Assembly: GCA_030428255.1 (NCBI GenBank)
Contig: JAUIBT010000023.1
Span: 1-58,396 of the forward strand
Direction: 5' to 3'
DNA from: Alphaproteobacteria bacterium
GTDB lineage: Bacteria; Pseudomonadota; Alphaproteobacteria; UBA7985; JAUIBT01
DNA length: 58,396 nt
The translations under genes and the position numbers were made by a program. How positions within the stretch are numbered: position 1 is the first letter of the stretch; each line of letters starts with the position of its first letter. The notes beneath the pieces were generated by a model. That model saw only the letters and a program-made list of their open reading frames with translations, was not told the DNA's origin and searched no databases. Of this stretch, positions 1 through 8,719 are shown piece after piece.

Positions 1-38
1 ATGCGCTCGCGTAAATCCGCCGATAAGGGTTTGCCCAT
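1..38 (-). CDS. IS630-family transposase, N-terminal fragment cut by the window edge
   Basis: Read on the minus strand, an ATG at 38 opens the peptide MGKPLSADLRER before the window ends. This is the usual opening of the helix-turn-helix domain of IS630-family transposases (M-x-x-P-L-S-x-D-L-R-E-R). A GGAGG ribosome-binding site lies just upstream on the same strand (complement of about 44-49). Only twelve codons are visible, so integrity cannot be judged. The family call is from motif recognition. No terminal inverted repeat could be placed in the following 80 bases. Confidence 0.6.
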   Translation of the reverse strand, partial: MGKPLSADLRER

Positions 39-119
39 GATCCACCTCCAAGGAGGGAGAATCACAAATCAAACAAAAAGGGAACCCCAAAAACAGATTC
101 AGGCTAATCGCCCGACGCT

Positions 120-599
120 CTAGGCTTTCAGATCCGTGTTGCCCTTGGCCACAAAATAGACCGCCACCAGCAACAACATGAATTGATAGGAAAACCCGCC
201 GATTGGCGTGCCGTCCATGGGCATAAAGTGAAAGCCTTTGGGCCAGTGCACCATAAAAATGGCGCCCAGCATAACCGGGATAATGGCCAAGCCCGCCAGG
301 CGTGTCACCAGATCACCCAGGCCATCGCGCCCCATCATCAGCAAGACGAAGCCGATGACCATACCGAGCCCGCCGGCCAGCTCGGCGATCGTCACCAGCG
401 AGGCCACAAAGACGTTGCCGCCCAGCATCATATTGGCAAAGCCCGACAGTCCGGTGAGCTTTTGCCAGCCATAGAAAATAAAGGTTACGCCAAAACCGAG
501 CCGCAATGCGAGCGGGCCGAGCGCGGCCATAGGGGAAACCAAACTCACCAGCGGATTGCTGGTTGATGTCTTGGCGGCGGTAGGATGTGCGATGTTCAT
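120..599 (-). CDS. DoxX family membrane protein
   Basis: A 159-residue integral membrane protein of the DoxX/SURF4-like family. The ATG at 599 is preferred because AGGAGG sits seven bases upstream; the frame stays open further upstream but has no ribosome-binding site. After a short polar leader come four hydrophobic segments: LALRLGFGVTFIFYGWQKL (the family's first helix, with the GWQKL-type turn), a segment around FVASLVTIAELAGG, the segment VTRLAGLAIIPVMLGAIFMV, and the last helix FMLLLVAVYFVA. DoxX proteins are inner-membrane proteins variously linked to thiosulfate oxidation, thiol stress or quinone chemistry; no role can be fixed here. It appears to be transcribed alone. Confidence 0.8.
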   Translation of the reverse strand: MNIAHPTAAKTSTSNPLVSLVSPMAALGPLALRLGFGVTFIFYGWQKLTGLSGFANMMLGGNVFVASLVTIAELAGGLGMVIGFVLLMMGRDGLGDLVTRLAGLAIIPVMLGAIFMVHWPKGFHFMPMDGTPIGGFSYQFMLLLVAVYFVAKGNTDLKA

Positions 600-742
600 A
601 GCATGCCTCCTGTTTGAAGTTCGTGACGCCGAGACCCTGGCGTAATGCCGCGACAAAATCACCCAACGATGATTCACATTGACCAGACCAATCTGTGATG
701 GCGATGTGAGCGGCGGGGCTGAAACGCAAGCCATATCGGACA

Positions 743-786
743 CAAAAAACCGGAGCCCCCGCCACGCTGGTGTGGGGAGGCTCCGG
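743..786 (-). terminator. Rho-independent terminator of the Spy-like gene
   Basis: An 8-bp outer stem (CCGGAGCC at 750-757 with GGCTCCGG at 779-786) extends inward through further C/G pairs. On the minus strand it is followed by a run of six Ts. It lies 47 bases past the stop of the Spy-like gene, in the right orientation to end that transcript before the DoxX gene. Confidence 0.8.
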
Positions 787-832
787 CCTTGGATCGACGA
801 ACAAAGATCGACGGAATGAGGGTGGGTCCTGG

Positions 833-1708
833 TTAGGCTTTGGGAGCCTCAGGCAAGAACTGCTGGAAGCCGCCCTTACGCAGCAGGTCAGTCTGCTCTT
901 TGCTCAAAGAGTGACGGAACTCCATCATCAAACCGCGCAGCTCATGGCGGGCTTTTTGCTTGGCCTGTGCAGCCGTCTTCAGCTTTTCAAAGATGCCTTC
1001 CAAAGCGGCACGATCTTCATCGCTCAGCGCAGGATTGTTCAACAAGCGCTCCATAGCCATGGGGCCTTTGGGACCCTTGCGCCCTTCGTGCTCGCCCTGC
1101 TCATGGCCCCAGCCGCGGCCTTTCTTGGCATGGTCGCCGTGGTGGCCGGGCTTGCCGAAGCCAAGTTTACCGTGACCTGGCATACCGGACCCAGGCTTGC
1201 CTGGGCGCTGCATATAGCCCTGCTCTTCGCCCTCGTCGTCGTCATCGGCTTCTTCGCCATCATCGTCGTCGCCATATCCGTGCATGCCTTCGCCTCTTTC
1301 AGGACGCTCGCCCCAACCGTGGCGGCCCCATTTGCGGCCTTCACCGCCCCGTTCAGCCATGCGATCCATGCGCTCACACATGCGAGCAACCTGCTGCTCA
1401 TCGGCGGTAACGGCGGCAATAATCTGAGACACCAAGTCTTGCTGCTCGGCGGTGAGGTTCAGCCCGCTCGCCAAGTTGGCTTGGAAGGCTGCCAGGTCTG
1501 CGTCGGCGGTATCGCCACAGACCAGGCGGGCGATGGGCAGCATGCCGCGACGTCCTTCGCCGCGCAGGTGGACCATGTGGACCTTGGCTTGGCCGGCGCC
1601 GGGGCCTTGGCCCAGGCGGCTGCCTTCATCGGCAAAGCTAGGGCTGGCCAGCGCCAAAACCAAAAATGAGCTGCCGATCAAAGCGGAACGAGATGCAAAA
1701 CCAGACAT
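833..1708 (-). CDS. Spy/CpxP-like periplasmic protein with acidic/His-Gly-rich centre
   Basis: A 291-residue exported protein. Residues 1-26 form a signal peptide (hydrophobic LIGSSFLVLALAS, cleavage near SFA-DE). Two helical segments carry Spy/CpxP-type LTxxQ-like motifs: LTAEQQDLVSQII near residue 85 and LSDEDRAALEGIF near 230. Between them, residues about 120-215 are low complexity: runs of Asp/Glu (DDDDGEE, DDDDEGEE) and many Gly-His-Lys repeats such as GKPGHHGDHAKKG, which could bind metal. Family knowledge: Spy-type proteins are ATP-independent periplasmic chaperones or brakes on envelope-stress kinases. The gene is divergent from an OmpR/EnvZ-type pair, so I infer it is a target or modulator of that system. 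The Spy assignment rests on architecture, not on strong identity. Confidence 0.65.
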   Translation of the reverse strand: MSGFASRSALIGSSFLVLALASPSFADEGSRLGQGPGAGQAKVHMVHLRGEGRRGMLPIARLVCGDTADADLAAFQANLASGLNLTAEQQDLVSQIIAAVTADEQQVARMCERMDRMAERGGEGRKWGRHGWGERPERGEGMHGYGDDDDGEEADDDDEGEEQGYMQRPGKPGSGMPGHGKLGFGKPGHHGDHAKKGRGWGHEQGEHEGRKGPKGPMAMERLLNNPALSDEDRAALEGIFEKLKTAAQAKQKARHELRGLMMEFRHSLSKEQTDLLRKGGFQQFLPEAPKA

Positions 1709-1966
1709 AAGGAACTCTCCTGTTTTTCTTGAGTGGGGTGTGTGTGCTGTTTTGATGAGCTCAAGATGCCGGGCTCGTGTAACGCCGACATGTCAGGCCA
1801 AGCGGTTTTTTGTATCGTTTGTAACGCAAATAAGGCGAAGTGTTTCGCTTCGGTAAAGTCGATTGCAGCCGCGCGCAGAGCCTATACATTAAGGACATCT
1901 TACCAACAGGCGCACAGGCCCGGCCTGCGTGACCGCTTGATCCTCCTTCCTTCTCAAGGCCCTCCC
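1709..1966. promoter_or_regulatory. Divergent intergenic region between the Spy-like gene and the two-component system
   Basis: A 258-bp region with start codons pointing outward on both sides, so both promoters must lie here. A TATACATTA-like box occurs around 1883-1891, in reach of the response-regulator start at 1967, but no good -35 sits at standard spacing. I could not identify an operator repeat by eye. Confidence 0.4.
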
Positions 1967-2722
1967 ATGCCCCAAGACAGCGCAGCCCCCATCACCATTG
2001 TTGCCGTTGATGACGAAACCGACATCGCCGAACTGATTGCTGATTACTTGGGTAAGCAAGGCTTTCGTGTCCTGACGGCAGACGGCGGCCCGGCCCTGTT
2101 CGATCTTCTTGAGCAGCAGGCTGTCGATCTGGTCTTGTTGGACCTGATGATGCCAGGTGAGGACGGCTTGTCGGTCTGCCGCCGCCTGCGCGCCCAACCG
2201 GACTACGCCAACTTGCCGGTGATTATGGTCACGGCCATGAGCGAGGATATCGACCGCATTATCGGCCTGGAGCTGGGGGCAGACGACTACATCGCCAAGC
2301 CCTTTAACCCCCGCGAGTTGGCGGCGCGCATCAAGGCAGTTTTGCGCCGCTCTGCCCGCCCAGAGCCGCAAGCCCGCCCCCACAATCAGGCTGGCGAGCG
2401 CCTCTATGGCTTTGCCGACTGGCGCTTGGATCTGGATGCTGCGCGTCTGCACAACCCTGACGGCGAGGAAATCGAGTTGACCGCCGGTGAATTCAACCTG
2501 CTGACCGCTTTGGTCGAGGCCGCGCCGCGCGTGCTGTCGCGCGACCACCTGTTGGATCTGACCGCAGGGCGCGAGGCAACGCCCTTTGATCGCGCCATCG
2601 ACATTCAAATCAGCCGTTTGCGGCAAAAGCTGGAGCCCAACCCCAAAGCCCCGACTTTCATTCGCACCGTGCGCGGCCAGGGCTATGCCTTCGCCGAAAC
2701 CGTGGTCAAGTTGAGCGTGTGA
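1967..2722 (+). CDS. OmpR/PhoB-family response regulator
   Basis: A 251-residue DNA-binding response regulator. The receiver domain spans residues 9-126: acidic pair D15-D16, phospho-acceptor D59 in LVLLDLMMPG, T89 in MVTAMS and K111 in YIAKPF. The C-terminal winged helix (about 150-245) shows ELTAGEFNLLTALV and the end motif RTVRGQGYAF, typical of the OmpR class. The frame extends to 1733, but the ATG at 1967 places the receiver at the usual distance from the N-terminus. Seven bases separate it from the histidine kinase, its evident partner. The divergent Spy-like gene suggests an envelope-stress role (inference). Confidence 0.9.
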   Translation: MPQDSAAPITIVAVDDETDIAELIADYLGKQGFRVLTADGGPALFDLLEQQAVDLVLLDLMMPGEDGLSVCRRLRAQPDYANLPVIMVTAMSEDIDRIIGLELGADDYIAKPFNPRELAARIKAVLRRSARPEPQARPHNQAGERLYGFADWRLDLDAARLHNPDGEEIELTAGEFNLLTALVEAAPRVLSRDHLLDLTAGREATPFDRAIDIQISRLRQKLEPNPKAPTFIRTVRGQGYAFAETVVKLSV

Positions 2723-2729
2723 CCCAGCC

Positions 2730-4445
2730 ATGAGCCAGCACTCCCCGCGCCACCGCTTTGCCTTTAGTCCCACTTTGGGACTAGGGACGCGCGGCATCTT
2801 GGTCTTGCTCGCCGCCGCCTTGCTGGTCCAGGGCGTGGCCGTGGCCATCTTCGTTTGGGACCGCAGCCAGCGTGTCACGCCCGCCTTCCAGCGCCTGATC
2901 GCAGGTCAGTTGAGCGCGGCCGTCGAGCGCCTGGACGAGGCCGAAGGGCCCGCGCGCTTGCGCTTGGCGCGCCGCCTGGCCCCGCGTGGGCTGGTCATGC
3001 TGCCCGAAGAGCTGCTGCCGGTCGGCGCGGTTCAGCCGATTGCAGGAGCTATAGGCCGCCACGACTTCGTTGAGCTCGCGCGCTTGGTCGAACAGCGCCT
3101 GTCCACGCAAGGCGAAGAATCCATTCAGGTCGCGCCGGTCTTCTTGCGTGCGGATGACTTGCCCCAACCCTACTTCGAGGCCCTGTTCGATCGCCGCCCC
3201 ATTGCGCGTATTCGTGGTGATCGACCCGTCTTTCGTCCAGGCGGGCTGGCTCCTCCCGACGGAGCTTTGCCCCCCGACGGGCAGCCGCGCTTTGACCCGT
3301 TGCGGCAAGCCCCCTTCGGTCAGGGCCAAGGTCGTCCGAGCTTGGATGAAGACCATTTGCGCCGCATGATCGAGCGTCACAACCGCGAACACGACGATGA
3401 TGACGAGGAGCGCGAGCGCCCACCACTGCCCGCTTGGTTGGAGGCGCTGAGCGACAGCATCCAACCGGTCTCCGCCCTGTCTTTACAGCTCAGCGACGGC
3501 GGCCAAATCTACATGCTGCTGCACTTTGAAAACTCCGCGCCGGGCCTGGCTGTGGCGCCGCTGCTGCTGATCGGTCTGTTTGCCTTCTTGCCGCTGCTGC
3601 TGGCCTTCCTGGCCTTGGTCAAATTGCGTCAATCGACCTTAGGCCTGGGCGCGGCGGCCCGTCGCTTTGGCGAGGATTTGGACGCGCCCGAAGTGCAAAT
3701 CAAAGGCCCGCACGAAGTGACCCAGACCGTTGAAGCCTTCAACGCCATGCAGGAGCGGATTCGCGGGCTGGTCGGCCAACGCACGCGCATGCTGGCAGCC
3801 ATCTCGCACGATTTGCGCACACAGCTCACCAAGCTGCGGTTGCGGGCCGAGTTCATCGAGCCCGAGAGCCAGCGCGATAAAGCCGTTCGCGATATCCAGC
3901 GACTAGACGGCCTTTTGAGCCAGGTGGTGCAATTCGCGCGCATGGATGCGGGTGTCGCAGTGCCAGAGGCCGCCAGCCCCTTTGACTTCAGCGCTTTGCT
4001 CAGCGACCTGCACGATGACATGGACTGGGGCGATGATCTGAGCCTGTCGTTGCCCAGCAGCCTGCCGCTCAACCAGCAACGCAGCAATCTGGAGCGGGTG
4101 GTGGTCAATCTGGTCGAAAATGCCCTGCGCTATGGCTCGCGGGCTGCGCTGCACCTTGAGGCTTTGCCCAATGGCAGCCACCTGCGCCTAACGCTGGACG
4201 ACGAAGGACCGGGCATTCCTGAGGCCGAGTTGACCCGGGTGTTTGAGCCCTTCTATCGCCTGGAATCTTCGCGCAACTTGGCCACAGGCGGCTCGGGGCT
4301 GGGCCTGTCCATCGTCAAGGGCCTGGTTGAGCTGATGGGCGGCACCTTGAGCCTGGCCAATCGCGCCGAGGGCGGCCTTCGGGTCACTCTGGAGCTGCCG
4401 CTCGACAGCCCCGCTTGGCAGGCGCAGGTCGCGGCGGAGACATAG
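2730..4445 (+). CDS. EnvZ-type sensor histidine kinase with an altered H-box
   Basis: A 571-residue membrane kinase, partner of the preceding regulator. Transmembrane helix 1 is at about residues 24-45. The periplasmic domain is about 230 residues, rich in Pro/Gly and ending in an acidic stretch (NREHDDDDEERERPP). Transmembrane helix 2 is at about 276-300, then HAMP, then the DHp H-box ISHDLRTQLTKLRL with the phospho-acceptor H360. The ATPase shows the N-box NLVENALRYG, the G1 box DDEGPGIPEAE and the G2 box GGSGLGLSIV. In most members of this class the H-box reads HDLRTPLTR; here the conserved Pro is Gln (Q365), the oddity of this gene. The periplasmic domain matches no sensor fold I recognise. 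The gene is convergent with ubiA. Confidence 0.9.
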   Translation: MSQHSPRHRFAFSPTLGLGTRGILVLLAAALLVQGVAVAIFVWDRSQRVTPAFQRLIAGQLSAAVERLDEAEGPARLRLARRLAPRGLVMLPEELLPVGAVQPIAGAIGRHDFVELARLVEQRLSTQGEESIQVAPVFLRADDLPQPYFEALFDRRPIARIRGDRPVFRPGGLAPPDGALPPDGQPRFDPLRQAPFGQGQGRPSLDEDHLRRMIERHNREHDDDDEERERPPLPAWLEALSDSIQPVSALSLQLSDGGQIYMLLHFENSAPGLAVAPLLLIGLFAFLPLLLAFLALVKLRQSTLGLGAAARRFGEDLDAPEVQIKGPHEVTQTVEAFNAMQERIRGLVGQRTRMLAAISHDLRTQLTKLRLRAEFIEPESQRDKAVRDIQRLDGLLSQVVQFARMDAGVAVPEAASPFDFSALLSDLHDDMDWGDDLSLSLPSSLPLNQQRSNLERVVVNLVENALRYGSRAALHLEALPNGSHLRLTLDDEGPGIPEAELTRVFEPFYRLESSRNLATGGSGLGLSIVKGLVELMGGTLSLANRAEGGLRVTLELPLDSPAWQAQVAAET

Positions 4446-4463
4446 GCGTTCGCGGGCTTGGCC

Positions 4464-5381
4464 TTAGGCCAGCGAGGCAAACATAATGGCGATCCAAACC
4501 AACCCACCGAACTGGACGTTGGATTTGAAAATCTTCAAGCACTGCGCTTGATCGTCGATGTTCGAGGCGCGGACCTGCCAAATCAAATGCCCACCAGCCA
4601 CCAACATGAGCAGCAAGAAGACCGCACCTGCACCTGCCGACAAGCCCGCCGCGACCAACAGGATCCAGCTCAGAGCATAAAAGCCGCTGACCCAAGCCAA
4701 GGTGCGATCACCGAACAGCAGCGCCGTGGACTTAACGCCGACGATGGCATCATCGCTCTTGTCTTGGTGGGCATAGATGGTGTCATAGCCCAAGGTCCAA
4801 GCGATCCCTGCCAGATAGAGCAGGATCGGCGGCCAGCCCAAGCTGCCATGCCAGGCCGTCCAGCCGACCAGCGCGCCCCAATTAAAGGCCAAGCCCAGCA
4901 CCACTTGCGGCCAATAGGTAACCCGTTTGGCAAAGGGGTAGACGGCGACAATCACCAGCGAGACAAGGCTGAGCGCCACCGTGGTCCAATTGAATTGCAG
5001 CACCACCACCAGCCCGGCCAGCGCTTGCAGCACCATAAAGACCGCGGCTTGCTTGCGGGTCACGCGGCCCGAGGGCAGCGGGCGCCCGGCGGTACGCTCT
5101 ACCGCAGCATCGAATTCTACGTCCGCGATATCGTTAAGAGTGCAGCCCGCGCCGCGCATAAAAAACGCACCCAGCCAGAACAGCGCCACCATAGCCAAGG
5201 GCAGGACTTCGGCTTGATGCTCGTGCTGCTGAGCGGCCAGGCTGACAGACCAGGCGCAGGGCCAGAACAGCAGCCAGGTTCCCACTGGGCGATCCCAGCG
5301 CGCAAGCTGCGCATAGGGATGCGTCCAAGCAGGCAAAAAGCGCAGGAAGGAGCGGCTGGGGATATCGGTAAAGGTGGACAT
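4464..5381 (-). CDS. ubiA: 4-hydroxybenzoate polyprenyltransferase
   Basis: A 305-residue integral membrane prenyltransferase of ubiquinone synthesis, joining the polyprenyl chain to 4-hydroxybenzoate. The first Mg-diphosphate motif is CTLNDIADVEFDAAVERT (NDxxDxxxD type), followed by the family signature RPLPSGRVT. The second acidic motif is in YDTIYAHQDKSDD (DxxxD type). About eight to nine hydrophobic segments cover the rest, and the length is standard for UbiA. It is transcribed alone, convergent with the sensor kinase (18 bp between stops) and divergent from rsmE. No clear ribosome-binding site precedes the ATG at 5381, so a slightly different start cannot be excluded. Confidence 0.93.
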   Translation of the reverse strand: MSTFTDIPSRSFLRFLPAWTHPYAQLARWDRPVGTWLLFWPCAWSVSLAAQQHEHQAEVLPLAMVALFWLGAFFMRGAGCTLNDIADVEFDAAVERTAGRPLPSGRVTRKQAAVFMVLQALAGLVVVLQFNWTTVALSLVSLVIVAVYPFAKRVTYWPQVVLGLAFNWGALVGWTAWHGSLGWPPILLYLAGIAWTLGYDTIYAHQDKSDDAIVGVKSTALLFGDRTLAWVSGFYALSWILLVAAGLSAGAGAVFLLLMLVAGGHLIWQVRASNIDDQAQCLKIFKSNVQFGGLVWIAIMFASLA

Positions 5382-5551
5382 GGCGGCTAGGGCTTGTTGG
5401 TACTTGCAAGAAGCCCGAAGGTTAGGGCAGCTTAGATACCCTTCACATGTGCCAACGAGACGCTGTGGGTTAATCGATTATGCAGCGGCGCTGACGCCCG
5501 CCACTGTTCGCCGCTTTGCCCTTTCGCTCAGTCCCCAATTGAAGAGACGCT

Positions 5552-6340
5552 ATGACCAAGCCCTCTGCCTCAGACAGCCAAGCCGCCAAACCGCGCGCAC
5601 GCCTCTATGTCGAAGCCGATCTCAGCGCCGACGCACAGCTAGCGCTGGACAAAGACCAATCCCACTACCTGCGCAGCGTCTTGCGCGCCCAAGAAGGTCA
5701 AACGGTGGGCCTGTTCAATGGTCGCGACGGGCAGTGGCTGGCCGAGATCCAGACCATAGGCAAGCAGGCCGTGACCTTGCGTGCCGTGGCGCAGACCCGC
5801 GCACAAGAGGCTGCGGCGTCGATCTGGCTCTGTTTTGCGCCGCTAAAGAAAGACACCACCAACTTTGCGGTGGAAAAGGCCAGCGAGGCCGGGGCCAGCC
5901 GCATTTGGCCCGTGCTGACCCGCTTTACCAACTCCGAGCGGGTCAAGCTGGAGCGCCTGCAAGCGGTCGCCAAAGAGGCCGCCGAGCAGTGCGAGCGGCT
6001 CAGCCTGCCGCACGTCGAAGCGCCGAGGCGCCTGGACCAACTGTTAGCAGACTGGCCGCAGGACCGCCCGCTAATCGCTTGCGCTGAAAGCGGGAGCCAG
6101 CGCGTCGCCTTGCTGAGCGCCTTGGCCGAGCTGGCTCCCGAGGGGCTGCCTAGCAGCGGCTTGGGCCTATTGGTCGGCCCCGAAGGCGGCTTTCATGCCG
6201 ACGAATTGGCGCTGCTACAGCGCCTGCCCTTTGTCACCTGCGTCAGCTTGGGCCAGCGGATCTTGCGCGCCGAAACTGCGGTGGCCGTCGCCTTGGGCGG
6301 CCTGCAGCTCTATTTGGAGGCCCGCCAGCCGCCGCAGTAA
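5552..6340 (+). CDS. rsmE: 16S rRNA (uracil-1498-N3)-methyltransferase
   Basis: A 262-residue SPOUT-class methyltransferase that methylates U1498 of 16S rRNA using S-adenosylmethionine. The N-terminal PUA-like domain shows DQSHYLRSVLRAQEGQ. The C-terminal knot is marked by LLVGPEGGFHADEL and SLGQRILRAETAVAVAL, the signature SAM-binding loops of RsmE. GAAGAGA precedes the ATG at 5552. It is followed after 113 bp by gshA on the same strand and may share its transcript; ubiA-rsmE-gshA is a neighbourhood I recall from other alphaproteobacteria. Confidence 0.93.
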   Translation: MTKPSASDSQAAKPRARLYVEADLSADAQLALDKDQSHYLRSVLRAQEGQTVGLFNGRDGQWLAEIQTIGKQAVTLRAVAQTRAQEAAASIWLCFAPLKKDTTNFAVEKASEAGASRIWPVLTRFTNSERVKLERLQAVAKEAAEQCERLSLPHVEAPRRLDQLLADWPQDRPLIACAESGSQRVALLSALAELAPEGLPSSGLGLLVGPEGGFHADELALLQRLPFVTCVSLGQRILRAETAVAVALGGLQLYLEARQPPQ

Positions 6341-6453
6341 GCCCTGCGTCAGGCCTTTTCCATTTCCAGGCCTTGTTCTGAGCGCCGCCAAGGTCTATTT
6401 GCAGCCCCATATCCGAGGCGCAGCCTCGCCGCTTTATCACTAGGAACTTGCCT

Positions 6454-7824
6454 ATGTCCGGACCATCGGCCCCCGATCTGCGCCCCGTCGAAACCAAAGA
6501 TGATTTGATTTCGTATTTTCAAGGCGGCTGCAAACCCAAGAGCGACTGGCGTATCGGCACCGAGCACGAGAAGTTCAGTTTCAACACCGCAACCCTGGAA
6601 GCGGTGCCCTACGAAGGTCCCAACGGCATCGAGGCCCTGCTGACAGGCCTGCAAGAGCGCTTTGACTGGGAGCCCTTAACCGACAACGGCAAAATCATCG
6701 GCCTAAAAAAAAGCGGCTATGGCTCGATCAGCCTGGAGCCCGGCGGCCAATTTGAGCTGTCCGGCGCACCGCTGGAAAACCTGCACGAGACCTGCTCTGA
6801 GGTTCACAGCCACCTGGACGAGGTGCGCAGCATTGGCGCGCAGTTGGGCATTGGCATGCTGGGGCTGGGCTTCACACCCGTCGGCACCCGCGAAGACACA
6901 CCCTGGATGCCCAAGTCGCGCTATAAGATCATGCGCTCTTACATGCCCAAGGTCGGTAGCTTGGGCCTGGATATGATGCTGCGATCTTGCACCATTCAGG
7001 TCAATTTGGACTACGCCAGCGAGCCCGACTTCGTGGACAAGCTGCAAGTTGGCTTGGCGCTGCAGCCCGTGGCCACGGCACTGTTTGCCTCATCGCCTTT
7101 CACCGAGGGTAAGCCCAATGGCTACAAATCTTACCGTGCGCGGATCTGGCAAGATACAGACGCCGACCGGACCGGCAACCTGCCCTTTGCATTCGAAGCG
7201 GGCATGAGCTTTGAGCGCTATGTCGATTACGTGCTGGAGGTGCCCATGTATTTCGTCATGCGCGACGGCCAATACATCGACGTGTCCGGCCAATCCTTCC
7301 GCGACTTTTTGAAGGGCGAGCTGCCGGGCCTGCCGGGCGAGAAGCCCAACATGGGCGACTGGGCGGACCACATCTCAACCTGCTTCCCAGAGGTGCGGGC
7401 CAAGACCTTTTTAGAGATGCGCGGCGCGGACGGTGGGCCTTGGGCCTCGATCTGTGCCTTGCCCGCGCTGTGGGTGGGCCTGCTGTACGACGAACAAGCG
7501 CTGAGCCAAGCCAAAGACCTGATCGCTGACTGGAGCGCCGAGGAGCGCCGGGCGATGATGCTGGCGGTGCCCAAGGGCGGCCTGCAAACGCCGTGGCGGG
7601 GCGGCGACCTGCAAGCGCTGGCCAAGCAGGTGGTGGAGATCGCAAGCGGCGGCCTGGAGCGCCGGGGCTTTCTGGATCGCAACGGCGAGGACGAGCGGCG
7701 CTTGCTGCGCATCTTGGTCGAGCGTGCCGACTCTGGCCGCAACCCTGCCGACGATCTGTTGGCGCTGTATCACGGCGATTGGCAGGGCGACATCACCCGC
7801 GCCTTCCAAGACTACGCCTACTGA
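6454..7824 (+). CDS. gshA: Glutamate-cysteine ligase (plant/alphaproteobacterial GCS2 type)
   Basis: A 456-residue ATP-dependent ligase for the first step of glutathione synthesis (gamma-glutamylcysteine from Glu and Cys). It belongs to the plant-like GCS2 class, shown by DWRIGTEHEKFSF near the N-terminus, SISLEPGGQFELSGAP, YKIMRSYMPKVGSLG, NLDYASEPDF, and the C-terminal GDWQGDITRAFQDYAY. The ATG at 6454 is chosen because AGGA lies eight bases upstream; a TTG six bases earlier is in frame and less likely. Length and motifs look intact. Confidence 0.92.
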   Translation: MSGPSAPDLRPVETKDDLISYFQGGCKPKSDWRIGTEHEKFSFNTATLEAVPYEGPNGIEALLTGLQERFDWEPLTDNGKIIGLKKSGYGSISLEPGGQFELSGAPLENLHETCSEVHSHLDEVRSIGAQLGIGMLGLGFTPVGTREDTPWMPKSRYKIMRSYMPKVGSLGLDMMLRSCTIQVNLDYASEPDFVDKLQVGLALQPVATALFASSPFTEGKPNGYKSYRARIWQDTDADRTGNLPFAFEAGMSFERYVDYVLEVPMYFVMRDGQYIDVSGQSFRDFLKGELPGLPGEKPNMGDWADHISTCFPEVRAKTFLEMRGADGGPWASICALPALWVGLLYDEQALSQAKDLIADWSAEERRAMMLAVPKGGLQTPWRGGDLQALAKQVVEIASGGLERRGFLDRNGEDERRLLRILVERADSGRNPADDLLALYHGDWQGDITRAFQDYAY

Positions 7825-8259
7825 TTAGCTGCCTGGTCGACATCCCTGGTCGACATCCCCGGTCGACACCCCAATTGGCATCCTGGTCGGCGGGCACTCG
7901 GTTCCGCCCGCGCGTCCTTCTGACGGACGCAGGGCGCAATTCGGCGCTGGATTCGGACCCTCGTGGCTCCGTCTTGCCCAAGCCGGTGGGCGAAATCGCG
8001 CAGTTGGCCGCGCCAAAGCGCCGCGTGCGCACAGCAAATCTGCCACCAAAACGGCGCGCTTTGCCAGCGAATCGCCCCTGACCTTGTCCTTGCCGCTCTG
8101 GCTAGACCATTTGCGCCCGTCCTTGCGTCAAATTGGCGATAATGCCCCCTCCGGCACCGCTTGACGGCCCCTAGGCTTGCGGGCATAAGGACGCTGCGTT
8201 TGCAGACCTGGCTCGCCGAGCTAAGCGCGTGTCCGCAAACCCCAGCATCCGAGACTCCC
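7825..8259. other. Intergenic region between gshA and atpI
   Basis: A 435-bp stretch without a convincing gene. It opens with three imperfect copies of CCTGGTCGACATCC at 7833-7870. The middle (about 7900-8100) has open frames on both strands but no recognisable protein or ribosome-binding site. The end carries the candidate atp promoter at 8161-8189. Confidence 0.5.
8161..8189 (+). promoter_or_regulatory. Candidate sigma-70 promoter of the F0 ATP synthase operon
   Basis: TTGACG (8161-8166) and CATAAG (8184-8189) are separated by exactly 17 bp, a good match to the housekeeping -35/-10 pattern. They lie about 70 bp before the atpI start. Called by eye; no transcription data. Confidence 0.5.
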
Positions 8260-8709
8260 ATGTCTGACCCAAAGTTTGACGACTTCAAACACCGCCTTGA
8301 AGCCGCGCAGAACGCGCACAAGCCCAAGGCATCGAAACGATCGGCTTCAGCAGCCGGTATGGGTGCAGGCATGCGGATCGCCATCGACTTTGTGGTCGCT
8401 GTGGCGGTTGGCTTTGGGATCGGATTGGGGTTGGACCGGCTACTTGGCACCAAGCCTTGGTTCATGCTTGTCATGTTTGCTTTCGGCATCGCTGCCGCCT
8501 TTCGCAACGCCATCCGCACCGCTGAGAAGCTGGATGCGGAGGCGAAGGCACGGCGCGAGGCAGAAACGGCCAATCAGGCGGCGCCAGACGTAAACCATTT
8601 ACCTGCCTCCGCGACTGTTTCGGAGCAGGGCCAAAAGACCCACGGTCTCGGCTGGTCGGACGATGAGGACGACGAGAACGAGCCTTGGATACACGAGTCA
8701 AAGAATTAG
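8260..8709 (+). CDS. atpI: F0F1 ATP synthase assembly protein AtpI/AtpZ
   Basis: A 149-residue small membrane protein, first gene of the F0 operon. A charged N-terminus is followed by two hydrophobic helices: IAIDFVVAVAVGFGIGLGLDRLLG and WFMLVMFAFGIAAAFRNAIR (quoted in part by family signature). This is the AtpZ/AtpI layout, in which the protein helps assemble the c-ring or import Mg. The tail of about 60 residues is acidic (SDDEDDENEPW) and longer than I expect for the family. The ATG at 8260 follows the promoter by about 70 bp. atpB starts ten bases past its stop. Confidence 0.85.
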   Translation: MSDPKFDDFKHRLEAAQNAHKPKASKRSASAAGMGAGMRIAIDFVVAVAVGFGIGLGLDRLLGTKPWFMLVMFAFGIAAAFRNAIRTAEKLDAEAKARREAETANQAAPDVNHLPASATVSEQGQKTHGLGWSDDEDDENEPWIHESKN

Positions 8710-8719
8710 GAGCGCGCTA

